In this document: positions 7,717 to 18,707 of the stretch, in pieces | How the letters are laid out: every line of letters begins with the position of its first letter | Numbering within the stretch: the first letter of the stretch is position 1 | Assembly: GCA_038213005.1 (NCBI GenBank) | Contig: JBBQTU010000003.1 | Coordinates: 1 to 59,091, forward strand | DNA from: JBBQTU01 sp038213005 | GTDB taxonomy: Bacteria; Planctomycetota; Phycisphaerae; Tepidisphaerales; Tepidisphaeraceae | Direction of reading: 5' to 3' | DNA: 59,091 nt | The notes under the pieces: generated by a model | What the model saw: only the letters and a program-made list of their open reading frames with translations | Database searches by the model: none | What the model was told of the DNA's origin: nothing | Made by a program: the position numbers and the translations under genes

Positions 7717-9644
7717 GTCTGCAGTCCCGCGCTTTCCGGCAGCTCAACGCCGCCAACAACAACTTCCACGCCCCCGCTTTCGGTCACACGCAACACCTCT
7801 TCGATCGACGTCAGCCCCTCCATGACCTTGCCAAACCCGTCCTGTCGCAGCGTCACGAAACCGGCATGCTCCCTGCACATGCGCCGAAACGCCGTCACAT
7901 CCGGGTTCTGCGTCACCATGTCACGAAGCCCATCATCCATCACCAGCAGCTCGTAGATGCCCAGTCGCCCCCGATACCCGGTCCGCCGGCACCGATCACA
8001 TCCTTTGCCACGCCAGGCGCTCTTGAGCACAAATCCCTGCTTGCCCAGAAACTGCTGCATCTCGCTCGACAACGCGTACTCTTCCTTGCAGGTCGGGCAG
8101 ATCTTCCGCACCAGGCGCTGGGCCATGATGGCATTCAGCGACGAAGCGATCAGGTACGGCTCAACTCCGATGTTGATCAGTCGCGTGATCGACGAAGGGG
8201 CATCATTCGTGTGCAGTGTGCTGAGCACGAGATGGCCCGTCAGCGCCGCCTGCACCGCCGTCTTCGCCGTCTCCGGATCGCGAATTTCGCCCAGCATGAT
8301 GACGTCGGGATCCTGTCGCAGCAGGGCGCGCAGCGCGCCGGCGAAAGTCATCCCGATCTTCTCGTGCACCTGCGTCTGGTTGGCCGTCGCCAGCGCGTAC
8401 TCGATGGGGTCCTCCACCGTGCTGATATTCAGCTTGCTGCCGTCCATCACCCGCAGCGACGAATAAAGCGTGGTTGTCTTGCCGCTGCCCGTTGGCCCGG
8501 TCACCAGCAGGATCCCGTGCGGCTCATCGATCTGCTGCCGCCAGACCCGCAGATGCTCCGCGCTGAACCCCAGCGCCTCCAGTGGCACGCTGATCGAACG
8601 GTTGTCCAGGATTCGGATGACCACTTTCTCGCCATGGCTCGTCGGCAGAGTGCTCATGCGCAGGTCCACCTTGCGGTCCTGCACCACCGCCCGGATGCGC
8701 CCATCCTGCGGAAGCCGTCGCTCGGCGATATCCAGGTTCGCCATGATCTTCAGGCGGGACACAATCGCGGCCTGCATCGTGTGCGGCGGGCTCATCGTCT
8801 CAAAAAGGACGCCGTCGATGCGATAGCGGATCTTGAACGCCTTTTCCTTGGGCTCAAAATGGATATCGCTGGCGCCCTGCTTGATCGCGTCGTGAATCAC
8901 GTAGTTGACGAAGCGGATGATCGGCGATTCGTTGCCCAGCTTCTCGAGATCGGCAATGTCGTCTTTCGCCGCCTGGATCAACTGCACATCGTCTTCGGCG
9001 ACGTCCTTGATGATCTCGTCCACCGCCACGTCGGTGTTGGCGCCCTGGCTCATCGCCTCCACGATGCGCAGCACGTCTGCTGAGGTGATCACCACCACGC
9101 GCACGGGCTTGCGCAAGCGCCGCTTCAGTTCATCGACCAGGAAGATGTTCGCCGGGTCGACCATGCCTATGATGATCGCGCCGTCTTCGGAGCGTAGCGG
9201 TAGAACCTGGTTCTTCCGAACGTACTCGATCGGCAGCAGGCCAAATATCTCGTCATCGACCAGGGCGCGATCCGGAACCTCAAACGGCAACCCCATCGTC
9301 TCGGCCATCGCCGAGAGAATCTGTGGCTCGGTCGCGGCGTTCATCCCCAGCAGGATCTGCGTGATTGTCTTGCTTGGCGTCTGCGCCTGGATGCTGCGAG
9401 CCTCGGCGAGCTGCTCTTCCGTCAGATGGCCCCGCTCCACCAGTATCTGCGTGATGGTCTTGCGGTGTGCCAGCCGCCGCGGAGCCCAGAGCTCATCACC
9501 GCCCTCGCGCAGGTCCCCGCCGGACGCGCCGTCGCCCAGAGCCGCCAGGTCGCCGCCGTCCAGCACGACGCTCGCTCCAGACTCCTCGGAGTCTATGAGT
9601 TCCGCTTCGGATGCCGCATCGCTCTTGGTCCGCTTTCCAAACAT
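7713..9644 (-). CDS. pilB: Type IV pilus extension ATPase (PilB/GspE)
   Basis: A 643-residue assembly ATPase. An N-terminal tail of about 60 residues, rich in acidic and small residues, precedes a MshEN/T2SSE-N type domain (TITQILVERGHLTEEQL). The ATPase core has Walker A GPTGSGKTTTLY, the Asp-box EDPIEYAL, Walker B MLGEIRDPETA, the His-box LVLSTLHTNDA and the zinc-binding tetracysteine CPTC...CDRC near residues 550-585. It lies 12 bp after the pilP-like gene and overlaps pilT by 4 bp. It powers pilin polymerisation at the inner membrane. Confidence 0.93.
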   Translation of the reverse strand: MFGKRTKSDAASEAELIDSEESGASVVLDGGDLAALGDGASGGDLREGGDELWAPRRLAHRKTITQILVERGHLTEEQLAEARSIQAQTPSKTITQILLGMNAATEPQILSAMAETMGLPFEVPDRALVDDEIFGLLPIEYVRKNQVLPLRSEDGAIIIGMVDPANIFLVDELKRRLRKPVRVVVITSADVLRIVEAMSQGANTDVAVDEIIKDVAEDDVQLIQAAKDDIADLEKLGNESPIIRFVNYVIHDAIKQGASDIHFEPKEKAFKIRYRIDGVLFETMSPPHTMQAAIVSRLKIMANLDIAERRLPQDGRIRAVVQDRKVDLRMSTLPTSHGEKVVIRILDNRSISVPLEALGFSAEHLRVWRQQIDEPHGILLVTGPTGSGKTTTLYSSLRVMDGSKLNISTVEDPIEYALATANQTQVHEKIGMTFAGALRALLRQDPDVIMLGEIRDPETAKTAVQAALTGHLVLSTLHTNDAPSSITRLINIGVEPYLIASSLNAIMAQRLVRKICPTCKEEYALSSEMQQFLGKQGFVLKSAWRGKGCDRCRRTGYRGRLGIYELLVMDDGLRDMVTQNPDVTAFRRMCREHAGFVTLRQDGFGKVMEGLTSIEEVLRVTESGGVEVVVGGVELPESAGLQT

Positions 9645-9656
9645 CTTACGCTCCGC

Positions 9657-10364
9657 TCAAGGCTGTGATTTGTCCTGTGCCTTGGTGAACTGCTGCCCGT
9701 AAGCCGACAGCACCACACGCGATCCCGTTCGCGACGCCTCCACCCGCTCCACCGTGAACTCGGTCTTCCCCGACACGATCTGTTGCCCCACCTTCAGGAC
9801 GGTCTTGTTGATCACGCACGAGCTCTTGTCGGCCGCCGCCATCACGCTTGTCAGGTGCAGCCCCTTCAGATCCTCCATCGCAAGGGTTATCTGCTGCTGC
9901 TTGCGAAGCTTGTCCAGGTCCGGTGCCACCGGCGTCTGCGTCCCGGCCACCTGCACTTCCTGCGTCTGTACGCGGGCAAAAGGATTGCCCTTGAGGTCCG
10001 CCACCGCCACCTGCGGCCGGTTCCCGATGCGCTCAAACACCCGCACAACCCGCCGCGTCTCGTCCAGGCTGCGCCGCATCTCCCCCAGTGCCTTCGGGGC
10101 GCCGTTGAGCCACAGCATCGCCTCTGGATCGCCCAGCGTCGCCTCCGCCGTCTGGTTTCCCAGGCTCCCCCGGCTGTACATCACGTACAGACCGCCGCCG
10201 CCCACCAGCACGATCAGCAGCAGCGCGATCAGGTTGCGGTTAATCGGCTTCTTCTCATCCTCAAACAGAAACTCTTCGCTCCCGCCCCCCTGGGGCGACT
10301 GGCTAGACGCGTCAAACCCCTGTCCTGTTTCCGTTCCGAAGCTATTGAAGTCCTGCTCAGCCAT
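9657..10364 (-). CDS. PilP/GspC-like alignment-complex protein
   Basis: A 235-residue bitopic membrane protein. A cytoplasmic N-terminus of about 44 Gly/Ser/acidic residues is followed by one transmembrane helix (LIALLLIVLVGGGGLYVMY). The periplasmic part includes a DLKGNPF box and a C-terminal beta-rich domain (LHLTSVMAAADKSSCVINK, then VLKVGQQI) that resembles the homology region of GspC and PilP, which contacts the secretin N0 domain. Similarity is by pattern and position between pilO and pilB, so the PilP assignment is an inference. The start has AGGAG at good spacing. Confidence 0.7.
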   Translation of the reverse strand: MAEQDFNSFGTETGQGFDASSQSPQGGGSEEFLFEDEKKPINRNLIALLLIVLVGGGGLYVMYSRGSLGNQTAEATLGDPEAMLWLNGAPKALGEMRRSLDETRRVVRVFERIGNRPQVAVADLKGNPFARVQTQEVQVAGTQTPVAPDLDKLRKQQQITLAMEDLKGLHLTSVMAAADKSSCVINKTVLKVGQQIVSGKTEFTVERVEASRTGSRVVLSAYGQQFTKAQDKSQP

Positions 10365-10398
10365 GTGGTATCTCCTATCGGCGTATTCGCACCCGGCG

Positions 10399-10944
10399 CT
10401 AGTTTGCGACCGCTATCTCTGGAACATAGAACGTGCTCAAAACCATGTTGGCGGTCATTGCCCCGTCGACATCCGAGATCTTCTCCATCCGCAGTTGCCC
10501 GATACGCGTAATGCGGTCCAGCCGCTCCACGTTCAGGAGAAAGCCGTAGAACCGCAGGAAGTCGCCCGTCACAATCAGCGACATCTGCTGCTCCATGTAC
10601 CCCGCCGCCTTCTCCGCCTTCATCGAGCTGACTTTCTTCACGTCCAGTTGATTCCTGGCGGCCATGTCCGAGATCGCCCGCAACGTGGCGTCCGCTTCCC
10701 GGGCCGACGGCAGCTTCCGCTCAAACACGTCGATCCCCTTCTTCAACTCCGCCATCTCCTTATTGATGTCGCTGATGTCCTTCCGCGTCTTGGACAGCAG
10801 GTCCAGTTGCGCCTGCTTTTCAACCGTGTCCTTCCGCAACATCGCCAGGCGATCGTTGGCCTTCTGGAATACGAAGTACCACGCCCCCAACAGCAACCCG
10901 ATCATGATCACGAGAAACAGCAGTTCCCGGCTTCCAAATCTCAT
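10399..10944 (-). CDS. pilO: Type IV pilus assembly protein PilO
   Basis: A 181-residue protein with a very short cytoplasmic end, a transmembrane helix at residues 7-25 (LLFLVIMIGLLLGAWYFVF), a coiled coil at about 28-75, and a ferredoxin-like C-terminal domain (SLIVTGDFLRFYGFLLNVERL), the usual PilO plan. It pairs with PilN in the inner-membrane alignment complex. It lies between pilN and the pilP-like gene, with spacings of 46 and 34 bp. Confidence 0.88.
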   Translation of the reverse strand: MRFGSRELLFLVIMIGLLLGAWYFVFQKANDRLAMLRKDTVEKQAQLDLLSKTRKDISDINKEMAELKKGIDVFERKLPSAREADATLRAISDMAARNQLDVKKVSSMKAEKAAGYMEQQMSLIVTGDFLRFYGFLLNVERLDRITRIGQLRMEKISDVDGAMTANMVLSTFYVPEIAVAN

Positions 10945-10990
10945 AGTTCACATCCCTGGGCGGCCAATCGCCCAAAATTTCGCGCCTCGT

Positions 10991-11731
10991 TCACTTTGCT
11001 TCCGCCGTCACCTTGCTCGGCTCAGTCGCCGGCTGCGTCGTCGGAAGACGGGTATCCGCCTGCTGATTCAACATCATCTCCACTTCAAACCGTCGCAGGC
11101 GGGTGGCCGGTTTCTTGCCCTCAGCGTCTGCGGCCTCGGTGAAATCCTCCGTCACGATCAGGTTCACGTCTGAGAACAGCGGAGAGTCCGACAGATTCTT
11201 GAGGTACTGCGCCACCTGCGGATCTCCTGGGGCAAACCCCTTTAGCTTTAGCGTCATCTCATAGCTGATCGGATCAGGAAGAACCGCGCCCTCCTGCGCC
11301 ATCTTCACCAGCCTGGCTCGATCCAACGCCGTCAGAGGCGCTGTGTTCTTCTGAACACGCTTGGAATCCATGGTCATGTCCGTCAACGACACAGACTCCG
11401 GCAGCAGGTTCGTCAGTTCCGCCAGGATCTCCGTTCGCAGCACATTCTCCACCAGCGACCCCGACAACTTCGCCTTCTGATCCAGAAGCTTCTGCGTCTG
11501 CTCCAAGTCCTTAAACTGCACCATGATGGCTGCGGCATCCGTAAATTGTCTTCCAACCTCCGCGTTGCGCCCCTCCTCCTCCCTGATGCGGTTCTCCGCA
11601 TAGTAATAGGCAAGGCCGATCCCCGCCGCCGCAACGATGAACAGCATCGCCCACAGCAGGTTCGTCCGCCGCTGGGTTTTGAGTTCCAGGTAATCGTCCG
11701 GCAGGAAGCTCAGTTGGTTATTCTCGCTCAT
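10991..11731 (-). CDS. pilN: Type IV pilus assembly protein PilN
   Basis: A 246-residue bitopic protein. Its cytoplasmic head contains LSFLPDDYLE, a variant of the INLLP box by which PilN docks into PilM. A transmembrane helix follows at about residues 25-45 (LLWAMLFIVAAAGIGLAYYY), then a coiled coil and a periplasmic ferredoxin-like domain. GAGGAG precedes the start. The C-terminal 30 residues are Thr/Pro/Ala-rich and probably disordered. Confidence 0.85.
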   Translation of the reverse strand: MSENNQLSFLPDDYLELKTQRRTNLLWAMLFIVAAAGIGLAYYYAENRIREEEGRNAEVGRQFTDAAAIMVQFKDLEQTQKLLDQKAKLSGSLVENVLRTEILAELTNLLPESVSLTDMTMDSKRVQKNTAPLTALDRARLVKMAQEGAVLPDPISYEMTLKLKGFAPGDPQVAQYLKNLSDSPLFSDVNLIVTEDFTEAADAEGKKPATRLRRFEVEMMLNQQADTRLPTTQPATEPSKVTAEAK

Positions 11732-11808
11732 CCCGCATCTCCTCAGGGGCTCGCTTCTGCGACGCCCGTACTATGACTCTCCCACGCACACTCTCGCCCC
11801 TGGCGACG

Positions 11809-12957
11809 TCAGGATCGCACAGGCTTGCCAAGACTCAGTCCAAGGGCAACGGCCCACGCCGGCTGCGGCTGCCGCATGTCCACCGACCCTACAACCAGTT
11901 GATCCGCCGGCTTGGCGATCTGGCTCAGTGCATCACCCACCTGCGCGGCAATGTTCAGCCGCCTCGCCACATACTGGCACCACGCCCGCTGTCTCGCCCC
12001 GCCGCCGACAAACACCAGACGCTCGATCGGGCGATTCGGAAACGCCGCATCGTGATAACGCCTGCAAAGTTCCAGTTCCTCCACCAGTCGCTCCAGGGCA
12101 ACGTGTCCGGGCACATCGCCCCGTCCCGCTTCCGGTGCTGCGACGGCTACCGCCCGCCCGCCGCCTCCCGCCTCGTCCGCGCCGCCGGCTTCTGCCCCCC
12201 GCAGCGCCGTGCTGGCCCGTTGCATCGCTTGCGCCTGCTCTTCCGATATCCCCAGCGACGCCGCAACCGCCCTGGCAATCTGCTCGCCGCCAATGGCGAT
12301 GAACCGCGCGAACAGCACGTTCTCGCCCTGCGCCACCATCAGGCGGGTCCCAGCGGCGCCAATATCCACGATCCCGATCACCGGATCCGCGTCCTTGCGC
12401 CAGAACGCCGGCCCAATGCAGTGGACGATCGCCAGCGGATCCGACTCCATCCCCACCACATCCAGTTTGGCCCGTTCCGCCGCCTTGACGCACTTCTGAA
12501 TAGACTCCTTCGGCGCCGCCATCACGATCACTTCCAGGCTCGGCTCCTTGTCCTGATAGACCTCGCCCGCCACGATATGCCGCATCATCGCATGCGCGGG
12601 ATCGATCGGCATCTTCCCGCGAAGTTCCCACGGCAATGCCTTGCGAAGCGACTCCAGATCCATCTTCGGAAGCCGTAAATGCTGCGCACACATCATCGCC
12701 GCAGGCATCCCCAGCACCGCCTGGCGCCCCTTGAACTCACCGTGCGACAGGATCGTCTTGACCATGTCCTCAAAAAATACCAGACGCGAAGCCAGGTCTT
12801 TCCTCGCCTCAACGGGCACTTCCGCTTCCGCCGCCGCCAGCAATCGCCATTCCCCGGCGATCCGCTGCACCTGCGCCATCCGCAGACATTCCGTACCGAG
12901 ACTGACGCCGATCGGACTCGGCTTCGGCGCAACCAGTCTCTGCACAAACTTCAACAT
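11809..12957 (-). CDS. pilM: Type IV pilus assembly protein PilM (actin-like ATPase)
   Basis: A 382-residue cytoplasmic actin-fold protein, first gene of the operon. The chosen ATG at 12957 gives MLKFVQRLVAPKPSPIGVSLG, with the phosphate-1 strand IGVSLG near residue 15; GGGAG lies about 10 bp upstream. Later actin-fold elements are IGIVDIGAAGTRLMV (phosphate 2) and ERLVFVGGGARQRAW (adenosine motif). A glycine- and alanine-rich insertion near residues 250-280 is unusual. PilM binds the PilN N-terminus and organises the platform. A 38-residue upstream extension has no family features. Confidence 0.88.
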   Translation of the reverse strand: MLKFVQRLVAPKPSPIGVSLGTECLRMAQVQRIAGEWRLLAAAEAEVPVEARKDLASRLVFFEDMVKTILSHGEFKGRQAVLGMPAAMMCAQHLRLPKMDLESLRKALPWELRGKMPIDPAHAMMRHIVAGEVYQDKEPSLEVIVMAAPKESIQKCVKAAERAKLDVVGMESDPLAIVHCIGPAFWRKDADPVIGIVDIGAAGTRLMVAQGENVLFARFIAIGGEQIARAVAASLGISEEQAQAMQRASTALRGAEAGGADEAGGGGRAVAVAAPEAGRGDVPGHVALERLVEELELCRRYHDAAFPNRPIERLVFVGGGARQRAWCQYVARRLNIAAQVGDALSQIAKPADQLVVGSVDMRQPQPAWAVALGLSLGKPVRS

Positions 12958-13147
12958 ACGCGCTGAACTCCCGTTCTTACTTAGGGAATCTGCTTGGTTA
13001 AGTCGGCCTGTATTCAGACCGCCTAAACCAAGCTCTGCCCCACAAACTACCCTTCGGATGGCCCGCGCCACCGAAAGCCCTCGCTCAGTCTACACATTCC
13101 ATCGCCGAACAGAAGAAAATTTCCGGCCATTAACCTTCAAGCCAAGA

Positions 13148-14335
13148 TCACGCAAAAAATTCGAGGCAAGCGGTGTCGGCAATTTCCATGCCCCTGTCTG
13201 TTAATGCAGCACCATGCGGATTCAACCGTATAAGGCCTGCCTTTGCAAGCCGTTGCAGCGGCACCGCAAACACCCGACGTGCATCCTGTCGCAGCAGGCG
13301 CGCAAAAGTGTCGTACGTCAGCCCCTCCCTCATACGCAGCATCAGCATCGCCAGTTCTGCCCTTCGCTGCGCGGCGGTCAGCCGCTCAAAATCCTCCACA
13401 AGAAGCGAGCGACTCGCCGCAGCTTCCTGCCATTCCCCCAAGTTCCCCGGCGTCCGCCAGCGGCACCCCGCCAGGTGCGACGCCGCGGCCGGACCGATCC
13501 CAATGTAGTCGCCGCCCCGCCAATAGGTCAGATTGTGACGGCATTCCTCGCCAACCACCGCATAGTTGCTGACCTCATACCGCTTCAGCCCCGCAGGCTC
13601 CAGCACGGCCCCGGTCAACCGAAATAGCGCCAGATCCTCCGCCTCCGATGCGCTACGAACTCCGCCGCTCCGCCTTCGCTTTTCCAGCGGCGTACCCTCT
13701 TCGTAGGTCAGACCATAGCACGACACGTGCGTCAGCCCCATCCCAATCACACGCTGCAGGTTCCGCCGCCAGCCCGCCTCCGTCTGGCCCGGTATCCCGT
13801 AGATCAGGTCCACGCTCAGCCGCGCAAACCCCGCCGCCCGGGCCATCGCCACAGTAGCCTCGGCCTCCGCCGCCGTATGCGTTCGCCCCAGTGAACGCAG
13901 GTCCGCATCCTCCAAGCTCTGAACCCCCACGCTCAGCCGCGTCACCCCGTCATCCAGCAGCATCCGGCAAACCTGCACATCCACCGTGGTCGGATTCGCC
14001 TCAACCGTCCACTCGTCCACCCCGCCCAGCGGCAGCGCCGCACGTAGGCCCCCCAGCAGCCGGCGCATCAAGCTTTTCGGCAGCACCGTCGGTGTTCCCC
14101 CACCAATAAACACTGTCCGAATATCAAGTTGCCCATCCTCCAGTTGCTCGCGCCAAAGCCCTGCCTCACGCAGCACCGCGTCAACATACCCCTCCATCGC
14201 CGCCACGCTCGCCCCTCCCATGCTGTAGAAGTCGCAGTAGTCGCACTTGCGCACGCAAAACGGCACGTGAATATACAGGGCTTCAACGCATCCCTCCCCC
14301 GGCAGGCTCTCCCCCGAGATCCAACCCTTGCGCAT
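13148..14335 (-). CDS. hemW: Heme chaperone HemW (radical SAM, HemN-like)
   Basis: A radical SAM protein of 395 residues. The 4Fe-4S motif is CVRKCDYC (CxxxCxxC) within YIHVPFCVRKCDYCDFYS near the N-terminus, followed by FIGGGTPTVLP and LSVGVQSLEDADLRSLGRTH, which are typical of HemW. The C-terminal part carries a HemN_C domain. True HemN enzymes are longer at the N-terminus and carry an extra conserved cysteine in CxxxCxxCxC; here the eighth-plus-two position is Phe, which favours HemW, a heme carrier rather than an oxidase. An upstream in-frame TTG at 14359 has a well-placed AAGGGG and is an alternative start. Confidence 0.88.
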   Translation of the reverse strand: MRKGWISGESLPGEGCVEALYIHVPFCVRKCDYCDFYSMGGASVAAMEGYVDAVLREAGLWREQLEDGQLDIRTVFIGGGTPTVLPKSLMRRLLGGLRAALPLGGVDEWTVEANPTTVDVQVCRMLLDDGVTRLSVGVQSLEDADLRSLGRTHTAAEAEATVAMARAAGFARLSVDLIYGIPGQTEAGWRRNLQRVIGMGLTHVSCYGLTYEEGTPLEKRRRSGGVRSASEAEDLALFRLTGAVLEPAGLKRYEVSNYAVVGEECRHNLTYWRGGDYIGIGPAAASHLAGCRWRTPGNLGEWQEAAASRSLLVEDFERLTAAQRRAELAMLMLRMREGLTYDTFARLLRQDARRVFAVPLQRLAKAGLIRLNPHGAALTDRGMEIADTACLEFFA

Positions 14336-14446
14336 TGTTTTAACTTCACCGTCACTCAAAGCTTGCCCCTTCTGCCATCAGAGGTTAGGTTATACCACCG
14401 TTGCGTTGAGTATTCACATGACCGAGAAATGAAAGAGGCAATACTC

Positions 14447-15031
14447 ATGGAGGCAGTGTTCATAATGTTCAAGGCCGACGGGCAGACGCGAAGCTTTCCG
14501 CTTGCGCGTGATGTCACCGTCATTGGCCGACGCGAAGACTGCGACCTGCGGATTCCGCTGACCGAAGTCTCTCGTAAGCACTGCCGAGTCGTCAAAGAAG
14601 GCGACGCCCTCCGCATCGAGGATCTCGGCAGTTCCAACGGCACCTTCCAGAACGGCCAGCGCGTCCAGGAAGCCCTCCTGCAGCCCGGCGACTACGTTCA
14701 GATCGGCCCCGTGCTCTTCGCCGTCCAGATCGAAGGCATCCCCGGCATCGACGAGATCCAGCCGCCACAGCCTGCGGACGTCCAGCATTCCCCCAACGAC
14801 TCCGTCTCCCCGCAGGCAGCCACCATCACCCGGGCCGCTGTTCCCGGAGATGGCGATGCCTCTGGAACCAGCCAGGCCACTAACCGCCCGGCCACTCCCT
14901 CCGATCTCCCCCTCCCCCCTGCCGCCGCCGACGACCTCTTCGTCGTCGCTGACGATCTCGCAAAAGACCAGACCGCTGTGGAGGACGACCTCGTCGACTT
15001 CGGCGACCCGCCCACCAGCACCGGCCGCTGA
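14447..15031 (+). CDS. FHA-domain protein
   Basis: A 194-residue protein with a forkhead-associated domain at about residues 7-95, showing the consensus VIGRREDCDLRIP, SRKHCRV and IEDLGSSNGTFQNGQRV. Such domains bind phosphothreonine peptides and often act with Ser/Thr kinases. The C-terminal half is Pro/Ala/Asp-rich and probably disordered. No kinase gene is in view. The ATG at 14447 is preceded by AGAGG at 8 bp; alternatives at 14429 and 14465 are in frame. Confidence 0.85.
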   Translation: MEAVFIMFKADGQTRSFPLARDVTVIGRREDCDLRIPLTEVSRKHCRVVKEGDALRIEDLGSSNGTFQNGQRVQEALLQPGDYVQIGPVLFAVQIEGIPGIDEIQPPQPADVQHSPNDSVSPQAATITRAAVPGDGDASGTSQATNRPATPSDLPLPPAAADDLFVVADDLAKDQTAVEDDLVDFGDPPTSTGR

Positions 15032-15139
15032 TCGGGCGCCGCAGAGGCATTTTTCACCCTTAAGCCATATCCTGGCTCACGGAGCCGCACCCGCCATCTT
15101 ATGATTAAGCGGTCCAGCCCATGACAGAGGCAAAGCCTG

Positions 15140-16057
15140 ATGCTCTCAATCGTCGTCCTCATTCGCAACACGCGCGCCTCGGCCCTCAAGTGCCTGCACT
15201 CGCTGGCACAGACCCTGCACAAACTTTCCCTGTCGGGCACTGCCGAACTCATCCTCATCGATGACGCCTCCGATCCCCAGCATGGCATCCCCCAGATGCT
15301 GCGCGAGTTCCGCCAGAACACCGGTCTGAATGCCCGCATCATCCACTTCACCCAGCGACAGCACTACACCCGAGGGCTCGCCGCCGCGTTCTCTCTCGCC
15401 GCCGGCGACCAAGTCCTCTTCGTCAGCCACGACATGATCGTCACCCCCGCCTACCTCCGCACTCTCCTGGCCGTCTCGGCCATCGACCGCTCCATCGGCC
15501 TGGTCCGCGGCGTCTCCAACTATGTCGACTGCTTCCCCCAGCACGTGATCGCCCCACCCGTATCCCTCCGCAGCTTCGACGACGTCATGAGCTTCTCCGA
15601 CTACATCGCCCACGCCCACGGCCTCACCTGCGTTGAGGATCACCTGCTCACCGGCGATTCAATGCTCATCAAGCGATCCGTCCTCGACAAAATCGGCGTC
15701 TTCGACCCTCGCTACTACGGCTACTTCGGCGATGTCGATTTTGGCCTGCGCCTCCAGCGCGCCGGCTTCCAGATGGTCTGCGCCAAGGGAGCCTGGCTGC
15801 TGCACGAGGGCGCTGGCTACTACGCCGACGAGGCCCGCAACCAGAACCAGGAAATGCAGCTCGTCCACGCCCGCCGCATGGAGGTCGTCCAGGCCGCCTA
15901 CGCCGTCTTCTGCCAGAAATGGGATCCCACCATGCCCCAGCAATACTCCGGCGCCGATGCCATTGATTTCGCCCGCCTGCGCGATCTGCCTCCGCTTCCC
16001 GGCGGCGAATGCCAGTCGCCTGTCCCCGTCGTCCCACCCCTCGCCGAATTTCTCTGA
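15140..16057 (+). CDS. Glycosyltransferase family 2
   Basis: A 305-residue GT-A fold transferase. It begins MLSIVVLIRNTRASALKCL, has the nucleotide-binding acidic motif LILIDDASD, an acceptor-region HD pair (FVSHDMIVTP), and a GT2 C-terminal box FGDVDFGLRLQRAG. No transmembrane helix is evident, so it is likely cytoplasmic. The sugar and acceptor cannot be read from sequence. It lies between the FHA gene and coaE; no polysaccharide genes are adjacent. Confidence 0.85.
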   Translation: MLSIVVLIRNTRASALKCLHSLAQTLHKLSLSGTAELILIDDASDPQHGIPQMLREFRQNTGLNARIIHFTQRQHYTRGLAAAFSLAAGDQVLFVSHDMIVTPAYLRTLLAVSAIDRSIGLVRGVSNYVDCFPQHVIAPPVSLRSFDDVMSFSDYIAHAHGLTCVEDHLLTGDSMLIKRSVLDKIGVFDPRYYGYFGDVDFGLRLQRAGFQMVCAKGAWLLHEGAGYYADEARNQNQEMQLVHARRMEVVQAAYAVFCQKWDPTMPQQYSGADAIDFARLRDLPPLPGGECQSPVPVVPPLAEFL

Positions 16058-16112
16058 GGGTTCGTCGGCGCCCCGCATCGGCGGTATAGTCACACACTCT
16101 TTTAAGTCCACC

Positions 16113-16724
16113 ATGTTCCACGGCAAACCCATCATCGGCATCGTCGGCGGCATCGGCAGCGGCAAGAGCTACATCGCCGATCTTTTCGGCCAGTTCGGCT
16201 GCCACGTCATCAAGGCCGACGATCTCGTTCACCAGGCCTACGCCAGCGATGACCTCAAATCCACCCTCCGCTCCTGGTGGGGCGATCAGGTGATCACCCC
16301 CGGCGGCCAGGTCGACAAGAAGGCCATCGCTCAGCGAATCTTCGGCGACGAACCCCAGCGACAGAAACTCGAAGCCCTGGTCCATCCCCTGGTCCACGCA
16401 GCTCGCGACCGCATTATGGCCCAGCTTGCCAACGACCCTGCGGTAGTTGCATTTGTCTGGGATACCCCGCTACTATTTGAAGTCGGTTTAGATCGGCAGT
16501 GCGATGCCGTGGTGTTCGTCGATTGCCCCCTCCAGACGCGCCTCTCGCGTGTCCGGGCGAGCAGGGATTGGGACGAGCAGGAATTGCAGCGACGCGAAAA
16601 TGCGCAATTGCCTCTGGACAAAAAGCGCGACTTGTCTCAATATACTGTCTGCAACACCGCTGATTCGGCGTTTGCCCGCAGGCAAGTCGAAGCCGTGATT
16701 TCCCAGATTTTCAAAAAAGCCTGA
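16113..16724 (+). CDS. coaE: Dephospho-CoA kinase
   Basis: A 203-residue P-loop kinase that phosphorylates dephospho-CoA in the last step of coenzyme A synthesis. It carries Walker A GGIGSGKS (about residues 11-18), the substrate motif KADDLVHQ, VHPLVHAARD and the lid region RENAQLPLDKKRDLS. The ATG at 16113 is chosen because IIGIVGGIGSGKS begins a few residues later; the open frame extends upstream without family features. A possible -10 (TATAGT) lies at 16084-16089. It is 145 bp upstream of rho. Confidence 0.93.
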   Translation: MFHGKPIIGIVGGIGSGKSYIADLFGQFGCHVIKADDLVHQAYASDDLKSTLRSWWGDQVITPGGQVDKKAIAQRIFGDEPQRQKLEALVHPLVHAARDRIMAQLANDPAVVAFVWDTPLLFEVGLDRQCDAVVFVDCPLQTRLSRVRASRDWDEQELQRRENAQLPLDKKRDLSQYTVCNTADSAFARRQVEAVISQIFKKA

Positions 16725-16869
16725 TGCTTTGTGGAATGGGATTGCACGGTAAGCGCCCCTTGGGCACTGTCGCGAATGAAGGTCGATTCCACGGTCGTTG
16801 TAGTTTGCAGGGCGTTTCCCTGAAGTAGGCATACCCAAAGTTCTCATACCTTTAGAGGAGGCTAGCCAC

Positions 16870-18594
<1,725 letters not shown>

Positions 18595-18654
18595 AGCGTC
18601 TCGCATCTGAAATCCCCGATCAGGTCGGAACTTTCAGACCGCAGATTTGAAAAA

Positions 18655-18683
18655 GAACCCCGGCACGTGTCGTGCCGGGGTTC
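18655..18683. terminator. Bidirectional intrinsic terminator between rho and DUF4197 gene
   Basis: A perfect 13-bp stem (18655-18667 with 18671-18683) has a 3-base loop TGT. It is flanked by AAAAA on the left and TTCTTT on the right, so it can act for both the converging rho transcript and the minus-strand lipoprotein transcript. Confidence 0.85.
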
Positions 18684-18707
18684 TTCTTTACCGCGTGCCC
18701 TCGCCGT

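Noticed and set aside
13148..14335. Oxygen-independent coproporphyrinogen oxidase HemN
   Set aside because: The extra conserved cysteine of HemN after CxxxCxxC is absent and the protein is shorter, so HemW is the better call.
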